DNA of 64,000 nt, taken from Methylomarinovum tepidoasis (GTDB lineage: Bacteria > Pseudomonadota > Gammaproteobacteria > Methylococcales > Methylothermaceae). The stretch spans positions 1,627,001 through 1,691,000 of the forward strand of contig NZ_AP024718.1 of the NCBI RefSeq assembly GCF_030294985.1, written 5' to 3'. The notes beneath the pieces were generated by a model. The model did not search any database. It was not told the DNA's origin and was given only the letters and a program-made list of their open reading frames with translations. The position numbers and the translations under genes were made by a program. This document shows positions 9,913 to 19,369 of this stretch, one piece after another (the first letter of the stretch is position 1; each line of letters starts with the position of its first letter).

Positions 9913-10649
9913 GAAAGTGGACGATCACGGGATTGCTGCTGCTCTTACCCTGGGCGGCGTGGGCAGCGCCGGGGCTGGAGGCGGTGCAGGTGACCACCGC
10001 GGCGGACGGCGGTACCCGCTACACCATCTCCATTCAGGTGCTGGCGCTGATGACCGCGTTGACGGTACTGCCGGCGCTGCTGCTGTCCATGACCGCCTTC
10101 ACCCGCATCATGGTGGTGCTGGCGATCCTGCGCCAGGCCCTTGGCACCGGCCAGACCCCCAACAACCAGATCCTGCTGGGGGCGTCGCTGCTGCTGACTC
10201 TGTTCATCATGATGCCGGTGTTCGATCAGGCCTATAAGAGCGGGGTCGAGCCCTATCTGGAGGAGAAGATCGAGGCCGGCGTGGCCCTGCAGCGGGCACT
10301 GGTGCCGCTGCGCAAGTTCATGCTGCGTCAGACCCGCGAGAGCGATCTGGCCCTGTTCGTGCGCCTGTCGGGACGCGAGGATCTGGAATCGATGGACGAC
10401 GTTCCCCTGAGCTTGTTGTTGCCGGCGTTCATGACCTCGGAGCTGAAGACCGCGTTCCAGATCGGTTTCATGCTGTTTCTGCCGTTTCTGGTCATCGATC
10501 TGGTGGTGGCCAGCATCCTCATGTCCATGGGGATGATGATGCTGTCTCCGGTCATCATCTCGCTGCCGTTCAAGCTGATGCTGTTCGTGCTGGTGGACGG
10601 CTGGGCCCTGGTGATGGAAACCCTGGCGGCCAGCTTTTATACCGTCTAG
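9909..10649 (+). CDS. fliP: Flagellar export gate protein FliP
   Basis: FliP is a core channel subunit of the type III export gate, 246 aa. A cleavable-looking signal peptide (ends WAAWA) is followed by four membrane segments. Conserved blocks include [24 protein letters not shown] and the C-terminal [13 protein letters not shown]. The ATG at 9909 overlaps the fliO stop and is the only start giving a normal FliP signal sequence; the frame is open further upstream but that part is non-coding. Confidence 0.96.
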   Translation: MRKWTITGLLLLLPWAAWAAPGLEAVQVTTAADGGTRYTISIQVLALMTALTVLPALLLSMTAFTRIMVVLAILRQALGTGQTPNNQILLGASLLLTLFIMMPVFDQAYKSGVEPYLEEKIEAGVALQRALVPLRKFMLRQTRESDLALFVRLSGREDLESMDDVPLSLLLPAFMTSELKTAFQIGFMLFLPFLVIDLVVASILMSMGMMMLSPVIISLPFKLMLFVLVDGWALVMETLAASFYTV

Positions 10650-10656
10650 CGGGAAG

Positions 10657-10926
10657 ATGGACAGCAGCACCGTCATGACCCTGGCCCACGACATGCTGTG
10701 GGTCACCCTTAAACTGGGGGCGCCGATCCTGCTGGCGGTGTTGGCGGTCGGTCTGGTGATCGCCATGTTCCAGGCGGCGACCCAGATCAACGAGATGACC
10801 CTCACCTTCGTCCCCAAGCTCATCGTCGTGGCGCTGGTGCTGGTGCTGGCGGGCCACTGGATGCTGCGCCTGCTGACCGACTACACCCGGACGCTGTTCG
10901 AGAACATTCCGGCATTGATCGGCTGA
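10657..10926 (+). CDS. fliQ: Flagellar export gate protein FliQ
   Basis: FliQ is an 89-aa, two-span export-gate subunit and the family is very constant in length. Its PILLAVLAVGLVIAMFQAATQINEMTLTFVPK core is typical. It lies 7 nt after fliP. Unlike its neighbours it is not coupled to the next gene: 169 nt containing a large palindrome separate it from fliR. Confidence 0.95.
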   Translation: MDSSTVMTLAHDMLWVTLKLGAPILLAVLAVGLVIAMFQAATQINEMTLTFVPKLIVVALVLVLAGHWMLRLLTDYTRTLFENIPALIG

Positions 10927-10958
10927 CGATGGCGGATCGGCTGAAAAGCGGTGAAGGC

Positions 10959-11056
10959 GCCGGGGAGCCGGGTCCGGGGGCGTACTCGGCCCGGACGGCC
11001 GAGTACCGAGCGCCCAGGGATGGATTCACCGCGTCCCCCGGACCCGGCTCCCCGGC
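10959..11056. repeat. Dispersed cloverleaf-like palindromic repeat, copy A
   Basis: A perfect 22-bp inverted repeat (10959-10980 with 11035-11056) encloses a 9-bp hairpin (TACTCGGCC 10983-10991, loop CGGAC, GGCCGAGTA 10997-11005) and a further arm. About 60 bases of the core match copy B at 33097-33190, including GGACGGCCG and AGGGA-GG-TT-AC-GCGT. It fills the fliQ-fliR gap and would form a strong cruciform or RNA structure inside the polycistronic message. It resembles REP-type elements, but family membership is not established. Confidence 0.85.
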
Positions 11057-11095
11057 ACCCTGGCGGTGGGTCCGGAGGCAATCCCGGAGGTGGTG

Positions 11096-11869
11096 ATGGC
11101 GTTTACGGAAGCCCAATTGTTCGACTGGCTGGCCCGCTTCTTGTGGCCCCTGATTCGCATCGGTGCCCTGCTGGTGGCGATGCCGGTGTTCAACAGCCGC
11201 TCGGTACCGATGCGGGTGCGGGTGATCCTGGCGGTGACCGTGACCGTGGCGGTGCTGCCGCTCCTGCCGTCACCGCCCCGGGTGGAGCTGATCGGCCTGG
11301 AGGCCGTTCTGGTAGCGATCCGGGAAACGATGATCGGCCTGGCCATCGGCTTCGTTCTTCAGGTGAGCTTCGCCGCCCTGGTGTTTGCCGGTCAGAACAT
11401 CGCCTACAGCATGGGGTTGGGGTTCGCCGCCATGCTCGACCCCCAGCTCGGGGTCCAGGTGCCGATCGTCTCCCAGGTCTATCTGCTGTTGGCGACCCTG
11501 CTGTTTCTGGGGCTCGACGGCCATCTGGTGATGATCGAGCTGATCGCCGCCAGCTTCCAGGCGTTGCCGCCGGGATTGGGGGCGGTCGGCCGCGACCAGT
11601 TGTGGCTGCTGGTACGCTGGAGCGCCACCGTGTTCAGCGCCGGGGTGTTGCTGTCGCTGCCCATCGTCATCGCCCTACTGTTCGTCAACATCGCCCTGGG
11701 GGTGGCCACCCGCGCCGCCCCCCAGCTCAACATCTTCTCGGTGGGTTTCCCGATCACTCTGCTTTTGGGGCTGGGGCTGATCTGGCTGACCCTGCCGCAG
11801 ATCCTGGAGCGTTTCGCCGCCGGACTGCCGGCCGCTTTCGAACTGGTCCGCAAACTGCTGGGGGTGTGA
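11096..11869 (+). CDS. fliR: Flagellar export gate protein FliR
   Basis: FliR is a multi-span export-gate subunit, 257 aa, with six hydrophobic segments and the conserved RVILAVTVT and GLGFAAMLDPQ stretches. The ATG at 11096 has CGGAGG 5 nt upstream; an ATG at 11066 would add ten residues with no ribosome site and is less likely. It is followed 1 nt later by flhB. Confidence 0.95.
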   Translation: MAFTEAQLFDWLARFLWPLIRIGALLVAMPVFNSRSVPMRVRVILAVTVTVAVLPLLPSPPRVELIGLEAVLVAIRETMIGLAIGFVLQVSFAALVFAGQNIAYSMGLGFAAMLDPQLGVQVPIVSQVYLLLATLLFLGLDGHLVMIELIAASFQALPPGLGAVGRDQLWLLVRWSATVFSAGVLLSLPIVIALLFVNIALGVATRAAPQLNIFSVGFPITLLLGLGLIWLTLPQILERFAAGLPAAFELVRKLLGV

Positions 11870-11870
11870 G

Positions 11871-13013
11871 ATGGCAGAAGAAGACAGCGGCCAGGAACGC
11901 ACAGAAGACCCTACCCCCAAACGCCTCGAGGAGGCGCGCAAGAAGGGGCAGATTCCGCGCTCGCGTGAGCTCAACACCTTTGCGGTGGTGATGGCAGGGG
12001 TGGCCGGGTGCGGCCTGCTGGCCCGGTACATGGCGGTGCGGCTGGAACGGATCATGCGTGGTAATTTCCGTCTCGACCGGGCCGACGTCTTCGAACCCCG
12101 CGCCATGACCGAGCACAGCCTGGCGACCCTGTTCGACGGTCTGCTGCTGCTGGCCCCGTTTCTGGGGCTGATGACCGTGGTGGCGCTGCTCGCGCCCATC
12201 GCTCTGGGCGGCTGGGTGGTCAGCTGGGAGAGCCTGCGCCCCAAGCTGGACAAACTCGATCCCCTTTCCGGGTTCAAACGCATGTTCTCGGTCCGTGGCC
12301 TGGTGGAGCTGGTCAAGTCGCTGCTCAAGGTGGTGCTGCTGGCGGCGGTGGCGGCCCTGATTTTCCAGGCCTTCGGAGATGAGGTCCTGCGCCTGGCGGA
12401 CGAGAATCTGCATCAGGCGCTGGCCCGCGGCCTGGATTTTCTCTGGCTTTCCAGCTTGCTGCTGGCGGCGGGGCTGGTGGCGCTGGTGGCCATCGACGTT
12501 CCCTATCAGCTCTGGGACCACCACCGCAAGCTGAAGATGACCCTGCAGGAGGTCAAGGACGAATTCAAGGAGTCGGAAGGCCGTCCCGAGGTGAAGTCGA
12601 AAATCCGTCAGCTGCAGCGCGAGCGGGCCCAGCAGCGGATGATGGACGAGGTGCCCAAGGCGGACGTGGTGGTCACCAACCCGACCCACTTCGCCGTCGC
12701 CCTGCGTTACGACCAAAGCCAAGGCGGGGCGCCGACGGTAGTGGCCAAGGGGGTCGATCTGATCGCCGCCCAGATCCGCCGCAGGGCCACCGAAGCCGGG
12801 GTGCCGCTGGTGGCGGCTCCACCATTGGCACGGGCTTTGTATTACAGCACGGAGCTGGAACAGGAAATTCCGGAAGGGCTGTATCTGGCGGTGGCCCACG
12901 TGTTGGCCTACGTCTATCAGCTCAAGGCCGCCAGGGGTCCGGGCGAGCGCCCCCCGCCGCCCAAGGATCTGCCGGTCCCGGACGAATTCCTCCAGGGGGA
13001 GGCGGCCGACTGA
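11871..13013 (+). CDS. flhB: Flagellar export switch protein FlhB
   Basis: FlhB controls the change from rod/hook to filament substrates. The 380-aa protein has an N-terminal EDPTPKRLEEARKKGQIPRS motif, four membrane spans, and a cytoplasmic domain with the autocleavage site NPTH at residues 270-273 followed by FAVALRYD. The intact NPTH contrasts with the stand-alone FlhB-like protein at 26461-26757, which has NPPD in its place. Confidence 0.97.
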   Translation: MAEEDSGQERTEDPTPKRLEEARKKGQIPRSRELNTFAVVMAGVAGCGLLARYMAVRLERIMRGNFRLDRADVFEPRAMTEHSLATLFDGLLLLAPFLGLMTVVALLAPIALGGWVVSWESLRPKLDKLDPLSGFKRMFSVRGLVELVKSLLKVVLLAAVAALIFQAFGDEVLRLADENLHQALARGLDFLWLSSLLLAAGLVALVAIDVPYQLWDHHRKLKMTLQEVKDEFKESEGRPEVKSKIRQLQRERAQQRMMDEVPKADVVVTNPTHFAVALRYDQSQGGAPTVVAKGVDLIAAQIRRRATEAGVPLVAAPPLARALYYSTELEQEIPEGLYLAVAHVLAYVYQLKAARGPGERPPPPKDLPVPDEFLQGEAAD

Positions 13014-13071
13014 TCCCGTCCTTCCCGGTTCCAGCCCTGTTTACGGAGATTGAGCCGGGGAGACCGACACG

Positions 13072-15168
13072 ATGAATCTGACCGCGATCCTGTCCCGCCT
13101 GCGCCAGCTCGGCGGTGCCGGTCTGGGGGCGCCGCTGCTGGTGCTGCTGATCCTGATGCTGCTGGTGATACCCCTGCCGGCGTTCGTGCTGGATCTGTTC
13201 TTCACCTTCAACATCGCCCTGTCGCTCATCATCCTGCTGGTGGTGATCTACACCGCCAAGCCGCTGGAGTTCGCCGTGTTTCCGACGGTGTTGCTGGTGG
13301 CGACGCTGATGCGCCTGGGGCTCAACGTCGCCTCCACCCGGATCGTGCTGCTGGAGGGCCACGAAAGCCCCGACGCTGCCGGCAAGGTGATCGAGGCTTT
13401 CGGGGCCTTCGTCATCGGCGGCAACTTCGCCGTCGGTCTGGTGGTGTTCGCCATCCTGGTGATCATCAACTTCGTGGTGGTCACCAAGGGGGCCGGGCGG
13501 GTATCCGAGGTCAGCGCCCGTTTCACCCTGGACGCCATGCCCGGCAAGCAGATGGCCATCGACGCCGATCTCAACGCTGGCCTCATCGACGCCGACGAGG
13601 CCCGCGCCCGCCGCGAGGAGATCGCCCGCGAGGCGGACTTCTACGGTGCCATGGACGGGGCCAGCAAGTTCGTCCGCGGCGACGCCATCGCCGGCATCCT
13701 GATCCTCTTCATCAACGTCATCGGCGGGCTGGCCATCGGCATGGGGCAGCACGACATGCCCCTGGCGGAGGCCACCGAACGCTACGTGCTGCTGTCCATT
13801 GGTGACGGTCTGGTGGCCCAGATTCCCTCCCTGCTGCTGTCGGTGGCCTCGGCGATTCTGGTGACCCGGGTCGGCAGCGGCAGCGAGGACGTGGGGCAGC
13901 AGTTCAGCGCCCAGTTCCTCAATCATCCCCGGGCCCTGGCCATCAGCGCCGGGGTGATCCTGCTGCTCGGTCTGGTTCCCGGTATGCCGCACTTGCCGTT
14001 TCTACTGTTGGGGAGCCTGCTGGGCGGCAGCGCCTGGTGGCTGATGCGACGGGCCCGGCAGCCGGTGGTGGAGGAGGGGCCGGTGGCGGAAACGCCGGCG
14101 GCCGCTGGGGAGGCCGAAGTCAAGGAGCTGACCTGGGAAGACGTGATGCCGGTGGACCGCATCGGCCTCCAGGTGGGATACCGGCTGATCCCGCTGGTGG
14201 ACAAACAGCAGGGAGGACAGCTCATGGGGCGGATCAAAGGGGTGCGCAAGAAACTGTCTCAGGAGCTGGGCTTCCTGATCCCGCCGGTGCACATCCGCGA
14301 CAACCTGGATCTGCCGCCCAACGCCTATCGCCTGCAGATCCTCGGCGTCACGGTGGGCGAGGCCGAGATCCATCCCGACCGGGAAATGGCCATCAATCCG
14401 GGACAGGTGTTCGGTTCGGTTCAGGGTATCGAGGGCCAGGACCCGGCCTTCGGTCTCGATGCGGTGTGGATCGAGCCGGCCCAGAAGGACCACGCCCAGG
14501 CGCTCGGTTATACCGTGGTGGACCCGGAGACGGTGATCGCCACCCATCTGAGCCAGGTGCTGCAGGATCACGCCTACGAGCTGTTCGGCCACGAGGAGGC
14601 CCAGCAGTGGCTCGACAATCTGGCCAAGGTCGCCCCCAAGCTGGCCGAGAGCCTGGTGCCAGACACCATTCCGCTGACCCTGCTGGTGAAGGTGCTGCAG
14701 AACCTGCTCAAGGAAAAGATTCCCATCCGCGACATGATCACCATCGCCGAAACTTTGGCGGAATACGGGCGCACAAGTCAGGATCCCGACGCTTTGACCT
14801 CCGCGGTGCGCGCCGCCCTCGGCCGCGCCATCGTCCAGAAGATCAACGGTCTGGCCGAAGAACTGCCGGTCATCACCCTCGATCCAGAGTTGGAACAGTT
14901 GTTGCAAAAGACCTTGCAGAGTGCCGGTGCCGAAGGCGCCGGTGTGGAACCGGGACTGGCGCAACGGATTCACCAGTTGCTCGAGGAACAGGCAAGGAAG
15001 CTGGAGACGGCCGGCAAGCCGGCGGTGCTGTTGGTGTCCTCGATGCTGCGGTCGTGGCTGGCGCGTTTCGTGCGCCACACCATCCCTGGTCTCCACGTCC
15101 TGTCCTACAACGAGGTGCCTGAAGATCAGCAGGTCAAGGTGGTCGGTGTCGTCGGCCAGCAGGCCTGA
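13072..15168 (+). CDS. flhA: Flagellar export protein FlhA
   Basis: FlhA is the large export-gate ring protein, 698 aa: about eight N-terminal membrane spans (residues 1-325), the FHIPEP-type cytoplasmic loop (MDGASKFVRGDAIAG), then a four-subdomain cytoplasmic part that docks chaperone-substrate complexes. Length and motifs are standard. It starts 58 nt after flhB, ending the run that began at fliL. Confidence 0.97.
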   Translation: MNLTAILSRLRQLGGAGLGAPLLVLLILMLLVIPLPAFVLDLFFTFNIALSLIILLVVIYTAKPLEFAVFPTVLLVATLMRLGLNVASTRIVLLEGHESPDAAGKVIEAFGAFVIGGNFAVGLVVFAILVIINFVVVTKGAGRVSEVSARFTLDAMPGKQMAIDADLNAGLIDADEARARREEIAREADFYGAMDGASKFVRGDAIAGILILFINVIGGLAIGMGQHDMPLAEATERYVLLSIGDGLVAQIPSLLLSVASAILVTRVGSGSEDVGQQFSAQFLNHPRALAISAGVILLLGLVPGMPHLPFLLLGSLLGGSAWWLMRRARQPVVEEGPVAETPAAAGEAEVKELTWEDVMPVDRIGLQVGYRLIPLVDKQQGGQLMGRIKGVRKKLSQELGFLIPPVHIRDNLDLPPNAYRLQILGVTVGEAEIHPDREMAINPGQVFGSVQGIEGQDPAFGLDAVWIEPAQKDHAQALGYTVVDPETVIATHLSQVLQDHAYELFGHEEAQQWLDNLAKVAPKLAESLVPDTIPLTLLVKVLQNLLKEKIPIRDMITIAETLAEYGRTSQDPDALTSAVRAALGRAIVQKINGLAEELPVITLDPELEQLLQKTLQSAGAEGAGVEPGLAQRIHQLLEEQARKLETAGKPAVLLVSSMLRSWLARFVRHTIPGLHVLSYNEVPEDQQVKVVGVVGQQA

Positions 15169-15192
15169 GCCCAGCAAGAGGGAGAATGAAGG

Positions 15193-16554
15193 ATGAAAAT
15201 GAAACGCTTTCTGGCGCCGGACATCCGCCAGGCGCTGCAGCAGGTCAAGGAGGAACTGGGGCCGGACGCAGTGATCCTGTCCAACCGTAAGACCGACGAG
15301 GGCGTGGAGATCGTCGCTGCCCGTGATTTCGATCTGGAAACCGTCGATTCCGCCCCTGCAGCGCCCCAGCCCCAAGCTGAATCCCGACCCGAGCCCGGGC
15401 CGGAGACGGTCACGCCGAAACCGGCGTTCTCCGCCAAGGGGTATTCTGCGGTGGCGAAGATGAGTGGGGGGGGCGCTCCTGCGTCCAAGCCCAAGGCACG
15501 CGTCCGCAAGCCGGAATTCCCCCGGGTCCAGGTTGGCGGCGCCCGGCAGGCTCGGTCCCTGCAGGAGGAGCTGCGCCAGCGCCAGGGGGGCGCCAGGCCG
15601 ACGGAACGTCCGCGTTCCCAGGAGGATGCCTTGGCTGTGGTGCGGCGGGAGCTGCAACAAATGCGTCGCCTGCTCGACCGTCACCTGTCCCGCGATGCCT
15701 GGCACGAAAGCCTGCGGGAACATCCCACCCGCCTGGATTTGCTGCGGATTCTGAACGAATCGGGTTTCTCTCGTTCCCTGGCGATGGATCTGGCCCAGCG
15801 GGGCGGTGGGGTGGCGGAACTCGAGGGCGCGCTCACCCTGGTACGGCGCCTGTTGGCGGAACAGCTGCCGGTGGTCGAGGATCCGCTGCTCGACTACGGC
15901 GGTATCGTCGCTCTGGTAGGCCCCACCGGGGTCGGCAAGACCACCACCATTGCCAAGCTGGCGGCCCGCTTCCGGCTCAAGCACGGTCCCCGCCAGATCG
16001 CCCTGGTGACCACCGACAACTACCGCATCGCCGCCCACGAGCAGCTCAGCACCTATGCCCGTATCCTCGGGGTGCCGGTGCGGGTGGCGGGCAATCCCGA
16101 CGAACTTCAGGCCATCGTCCGCAGCTTCATGGACAAGAAGCTGGTGCTCGTCGACACCGCCGGCATGAGCCAGCGCGATCTGCGGTTGGCGGAGCAGTTC
16201 GCGCTGCTGCGCGACAGCCAGGTGGCCATCGAAACCTATCTGGTGCTGTCGGCCGGCAGCCAGCTTGCCAGTCTTTACGAGGCGCTGGAGGCTTTCGCCG
16301 AATTCCAGCCCAAGGCTTGCATCTTGACTAAACTTGATGAGGCGGGGGTGCTGGGCCCGGTGTTGTCGGCCCTGATCGAGCGCGGCCTGCCTGCCGCCTT
16401 CATCACCGACGGCCAGCAGGTGCCAGAGGATCTGCACCCTGCCCGCGGCGACGATCTGATCGCCCGGGCCTTCGAGGGGCTGACGGCGGATGACCGTGCC
16501 CCCACCGACGTGGATTTCGCCTTCGAGGATTGGATCGCCCATGCAAGCGTTTAA
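15193..16554 (+). CDS. flhF: Flagellar GTPase FlhF
   Basis: FlhF is an SRP-type GTPase that sets the polar position of the flagellum. The 453-aa protein has the conserved N-terminus MKMKRFLAPDIRQALQQVKE, a variable basic/Pro-rich B region, and an NG domain with P-loop GPTGVGKTTT (about residues 243-252), DTAGM and TKLDEAG motifs. Its last bases overlap flhG. Together with FlhG and FimV this indicates a polar flagellum with controlled number. Confidence 0.96.
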   Translation: MKMKRFLAPDIRQALQQVKEELGPDAVILSNRKTDEGVEIVAARDFDLETVDSAPAAPQPQAESRPEPGPETVTPKPAFSAKGYSAVAKMSGGGAPASKPKARVRKPEFPRVQVGGARQARSLQEELRQRQGGARPTERPRSQEDALAVVRRELQQMRRLLDRHLSRDAWHESLREHPTRLDLLRILNESGFSRSLAMDLAQRGGGVAELEGALTLVRRLLAEQLPVVEDPLLDYGGIVALVGPTGVGKTTTIAKLAARFRLKHGPRQIALVTTDNYRIAAHEQLSTYARILGVPVRVAGNPDELQAIVRSFMDKKLVLVDTAGMSQRDLRLAEQFALLRDSQVAIETYLVLSAGSQLASLYEALEAFAEFQPKACILTKLDEAGVLGPVLSALIERGLPAAFITDGQQVPEDLHPARGDDLIARAFEGLTADDRAPTDVDFAFEDWIAHASV

Positions 16555-17413
16555 TTCGGATCAGGCTGCCGGCATCCGCCGGCTGAGCGACACCCGCCCA
16601 GTACGCGTCTTCGCCGTCGCCAGCGGCAAGGGTGGCGTCGGCAAGACCAACATCGCTGTCAATCTAGGGGTGGCCTTGGCACGGCGGGGACGTCAGACTG
16701 CCCTGCTCGACGCCGATATGGGGCTGGCCAACGTGGACATTCTGCTCGGCCTACAGCCCCAGTACAACCTGTCCCACGTGATCGCCGGCCAGCGCAGCCT
16801 GGACGAGATTCTGGTGGAGGGGCCGGCGGGGCTCAAGATCGTGCCGGCGGCTTCCGGGATTCAGCAGATGGCGGAACTGTCCCCGATGGAGCAGGCCGGC
16901 CTGATCCGCGCCTTCAGCGAGCTGCAGGTGCCCCTGGAGGTGTTGATCGTCGATACCGCCGCCGGCATTTCCGGCACCGTGGTCAATTTCGCCCGTGCCT
17001 GTCAGGAAATCGTCGTGGTAGTCTGCGACGAGCCCACCTCGCTCACCGACGCCTATGCCTTCATCAAGCTGCTCAACCGCGATTACGGTCTCTACCACTT
17101 CCAGATTCTCTGCAACCAGGTGCGCAGCAACGGTCAGGGACGTCAACTGTTCGCCAAGCTGTGCCGGGTGACTGAACGCTATTTGGACGTTTCCTTGAGT
17201 TATTTCGGCGCCGTTCCCTACGACGACAAGGTGCGTCAGGCGGTGCAACTGCAGCGTCCGGTGGTCACCGCCTTCCCCGGCAGTCCGGCGGCCCAGGCGA
17301 TCCTGGAACTGGCCCGCAAGGTCGAGCAGTGGCCGCTGCAGGAGGCCCCCTCCGGTCAGCTTGCCTTTTTCGTCGAGCGCATGATCCAGTATGCGGCGGA
17401 GGGTTGGGCATGA
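16541..17413 (+). CDS. flhG: Flagellar number regulator FlhG (FleN), MinD-like ATPase
   Basis: FlhG is a MinD/ParA-type ATPase that limits flagellar number and antagonises FlhF/FleQ. The 290-aa protein has a deviant Walker A GKGGVGKT, a DADMGLANVD Walker A' region, and a C-terminal amphipathic helix (FFVERMIQYAAEG). The ATG at 16541 (MQAFNSDQAAGIRRL) gives the standard N-terminus; the frame is open earlier, but those codons lie inside flhF. It overlaps flhF by 14 nt and fliA by 4 nt. Confidence 0.95.
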   Translation: MQAFNSDQAAGIRRLSDTRPVRVFAVASGKGGVGKTNIAVNLGVALARRGRQTALLDADMGLANVDILLGLQPQYNLSHVIAGQRSLDEILVEGPAGLKIVPAASGIQQMAELSPMEQAGLIRAFSELQVPLEVLIVDTAAGISGTVVNFARACQEIVVVVCDEPTSLTDAYAFIKLLNRDYGLYHFQILCNQVRSNGQGRQLFAKLCRVTERYLDVSLSYFGAVPYDDKVRQAVQLQRPVVTAFPGSPAAQAILELARKVEQWPLQEAPSGQLAFFVERMIQYAAEGWA

Positions 17414-18141
17414 AAGGGGCGGCCGCCTACGCTCAGGTACAGGCGCTGGATTTCGACACCGTGGTGTCCCGCTACACGCCGCTGGTGCAGCGTATCGCCC
17501 ATCATCTCAAGGGCCGTTTGCCGGCCAGCGTTCAGATCGACGATCTGATTCAGGCCGGCATGATCGGTCTGCTGGAGGCCAGCCGCCAGTACGATGCCAG
17601 CCAGGGCGCCAGTTTCGAAACCTATGCCGGCATCCGCATCCGCGGCGCCATGCTCGACGAGGTGCGCCGTTACGACTGGACTCCGCGTTCGGTCCACCGC
17701 AAGGCGCGGGAGATCTCCGAAGCCATGTACCGCATCGAGCGCCGTACCGGTCGCGACGCCCGCGATACCGAGGTGGCCGAAGAGCTTGGCATCTCCCTGG
17801 ACGAATATCACAAGATTCTCCGGGACGCGGTCGGGTGTCGTCTGTTCAGCATCGAGGAATTGAGCGAAGCCGGCGATGCCTTCCTCGAGGACCATAGTCA
17901 CGGTGACGCCGAACTGCCGGTGGAACAGCTGAGTCGGGAACGTTTCAAGGCGGCGTTGGCGGACGCCATCGCCAGTCTGCCGGAACGCGAGCGCCTGTCG
18001 ATCTCGCTGTATTACGAAGAGGAGATGAACCTCAAGGAAATCGGCCAGGTGCTGGGTGTGAGCGAATCACGGGTGTGCCAGATCAACAGCCAGGCGTTGC
18101 TGCGGCTGCGGGCCCGGATGCGCGACTGGATCGGTGGCTGA
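17410..18141 (+). CDS. fliA: Flagellar sigma factor FliA (sigma-28)
   Basis: This RNA polymerase sigma factor is for late flagellar genes, 243 aa. Region 2 ([38 protein letters not shown]), region 3, and a region 4 helix-turn-helix ([22 protein letters not shown]) are all complete. The start at 17410 overlaps the flhG stop (ATGA). No convincing sigma-28 promoter was found ahead of cheY just downstream. Confidence 0.96.
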   Translation: MKGAAAYAQVQALDFDTVVSRYTPLVQRIAHHLKGRLPASVQIDDLIQAGMIGLLEASRQYDASQGASFETYAGIRIRGAMLDEVRRYDWTPRSVHRKAREISEAMYRIERRTGRDARDTEVAEELGISLDEYHKILRDAVGCRLFSIEELSEAGDAFLEDHSHGDAELPVEQLSRERFKAALADAIASLPERERLSISLYYEEEMNLKEIGQVLGVSESRVCQINSQALLRLRARMRDWIGG

Positions 18142-18208
18142 ACCGGAAAAACCGTCTATATTTAAGAACAACGATCGCAAGCGTTTAACGGATCAAAGGG
18201 GTTTGGCT

Positions 18209-18595
18209 TTGGACAAGAACATGAAAATCCTGGTGGTGGACGATTTTTCCACCATGCGCCGTATCATCAAGAACCTGTTGCGGGATCTGGGGTTCACCAA
18301 CGTCGCCGAGGCCGACGACGGTCAGACCGCCCTGCCCAAGCTGCAGGCCGGGGATTTCGATCTGCTCATCACCGACTGGAACATGCCGGGCATGACCGGC
18401 ATCGACCTGCTCCGGGCGGTGCGAGCCGACGAAAAGCTGGCCAACCTGCCGGTACTGATGGTGACCGCCGAGGCCCGCCGTGACCAGATCATCGCCGCCG
18501 CCCAGGCCGGGGTCAACGGTTACATCATCAAGCCGTTCACCGCCGCGACTCTGAAGGAAAAGCTGGAAAAAATCTTCGAGCGGCTGGAGGCCTGA
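18209..18595 (+). CDS. cheY: Chemotaxis response regulator CheY
   Basis: Phospho-CheY binds FliM and the CheA/CheZ pair. It is a single receiver domain ([20 protein letters not shown], phospho-Asp in [15 protein letters not shown] and the Lys of IIKPFTA). Two starts are possible: TTG at 18209, which has AAAGGG about 8 nt upstream, or ATG at 18221, which matches Pseudomonas CheY but lacks a spaced ribosome site. The TTG start (128 aa) is chosen; only four residues differ. Confidence 0.93.
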   Translation: MDKNMKILVVDDFSTMRRIIKNLLRDLGFTNVAEADDGQTALPKLQAGDFDLLITDWNMPGMTGIDLLRAVRADEKLANLPVLMVTAEARRDQIIAAAQAGVNGYIIKPFTAATLKEKLEKIFERLEA

Positions 18596-18599
18596 GGCG

Positions 18600-19358
18600 A
18601 TGGCGGAAGCAGTGGAAAAACTCGACGAATCCCTGGAGGCGCGGCTGACCCGCGCCAAGGCGTTGGTGGCCGCCCTGGAACAGGGAGACGAGGAAGAAGC
18701 GGACCGGGTGCTGGACGAGATCGGCCGGGTGCGCCAGAGCATGCTGTTCCAGGAGATAGGCCGCCTGACCCGGCAGCTCCACGACGCTCTCACCGGCTTC
18801 ATGCTCGACGACAAGCTGGCCGAACTGACCGAGCGGGAGATGCCCGATGCCCGTGAGCGTCTCAAGTACGTCATCACCATGACCGAACAGGCAGCCAACA
18901 CCACCCTCAACGTGGTGGAGCAGGTGCTGCCGATGGTGGACGATCTCAGCGCCAGGACGGCATCGCTGTCGCAGCGCTGGCGTCGCCTGCTGCAACGGGA
19001 GATGTCCTTCGAGGAATTCAAGGAATTCAGCCGTGACATCACCACGTTTCTCGACGAACTGGACGACGGTCTGAACCAGGTGCAGGGACAGCTCAACGAA
19101 GTGCTCATGGCCCAAAGCTTCCAGGATCTGACCGGCCAGATCATCCGCCGTGTCATCGATCTGGTGCAGGAAGTCGAGCACAGCCTGGTGGAGCTGATCC
19201 GCTTCGCCGCCAGACAGGGAAGCGGGCAACCGGTCAAAACCGGGAAGAAAGCGGACAAGACCGAAGCCCAGGGACCGGTGGTGCCGGAGGTGGACCAGGG
19301 CGAGGCGGTCAGCAGTCAGGACGACGTGGACGATTTGCTCTCCAGTCTGGGATTCTGA
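18600..19358 (+). CDS. cheZ: CheY-P phosphatase CheZ
   Basis: CheZ dephosphorylates CheY-P. The 252-aa, mostly helical protein has the active-site segment LMAQSFQDLTGQIIRRVI and a C-terminal DDVDDLLSSLGF tail, the CheY-binding peptide. It starts 4 nt after cheY and is followed 11 nt later by cheA. Confidence 0.95.
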   Translation: MAEAVEKLDESLEARLTRAKALVAALEQGDEEEADRVLDEIGRVRQSMLFQEIGRLTRQLHDALTGFMLDDKLAELTEREMPDARERLKYVITMTEQAANTTLNVVEQVLPMVDDLSARTASLSQRWRRLLQREMSFEEFKEFSRDITTFLDELDDGLNQVQGQLNEVLMAQSFQDLTGQIIRRVIDLVQEVEHSLVELIRFAARQGSGQPVKTGKKADKTEAQGPVVPEVDQGEAVSSQDDVDDLLSSLGF

Positions 19359-19369
19359 AGGAGGCGCCG

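Noticed and set aside
10927-11095. Small gene between fliQ and fliR
   Set aside because: The open frames there are translations of the palindrome; no ribosome site or family.
14002-16542. 846-codon open frame on the minus strand across flhA and flhF
   Set aside because: It is a GC-rich mirror of two certain genes, rich in Gln/His/Arg with no domain.
18142-18208. Sigma-28 promoter before cheY
   Set aside because: No acceptable match to TAAAGTTT-N11-GCCGATAA.
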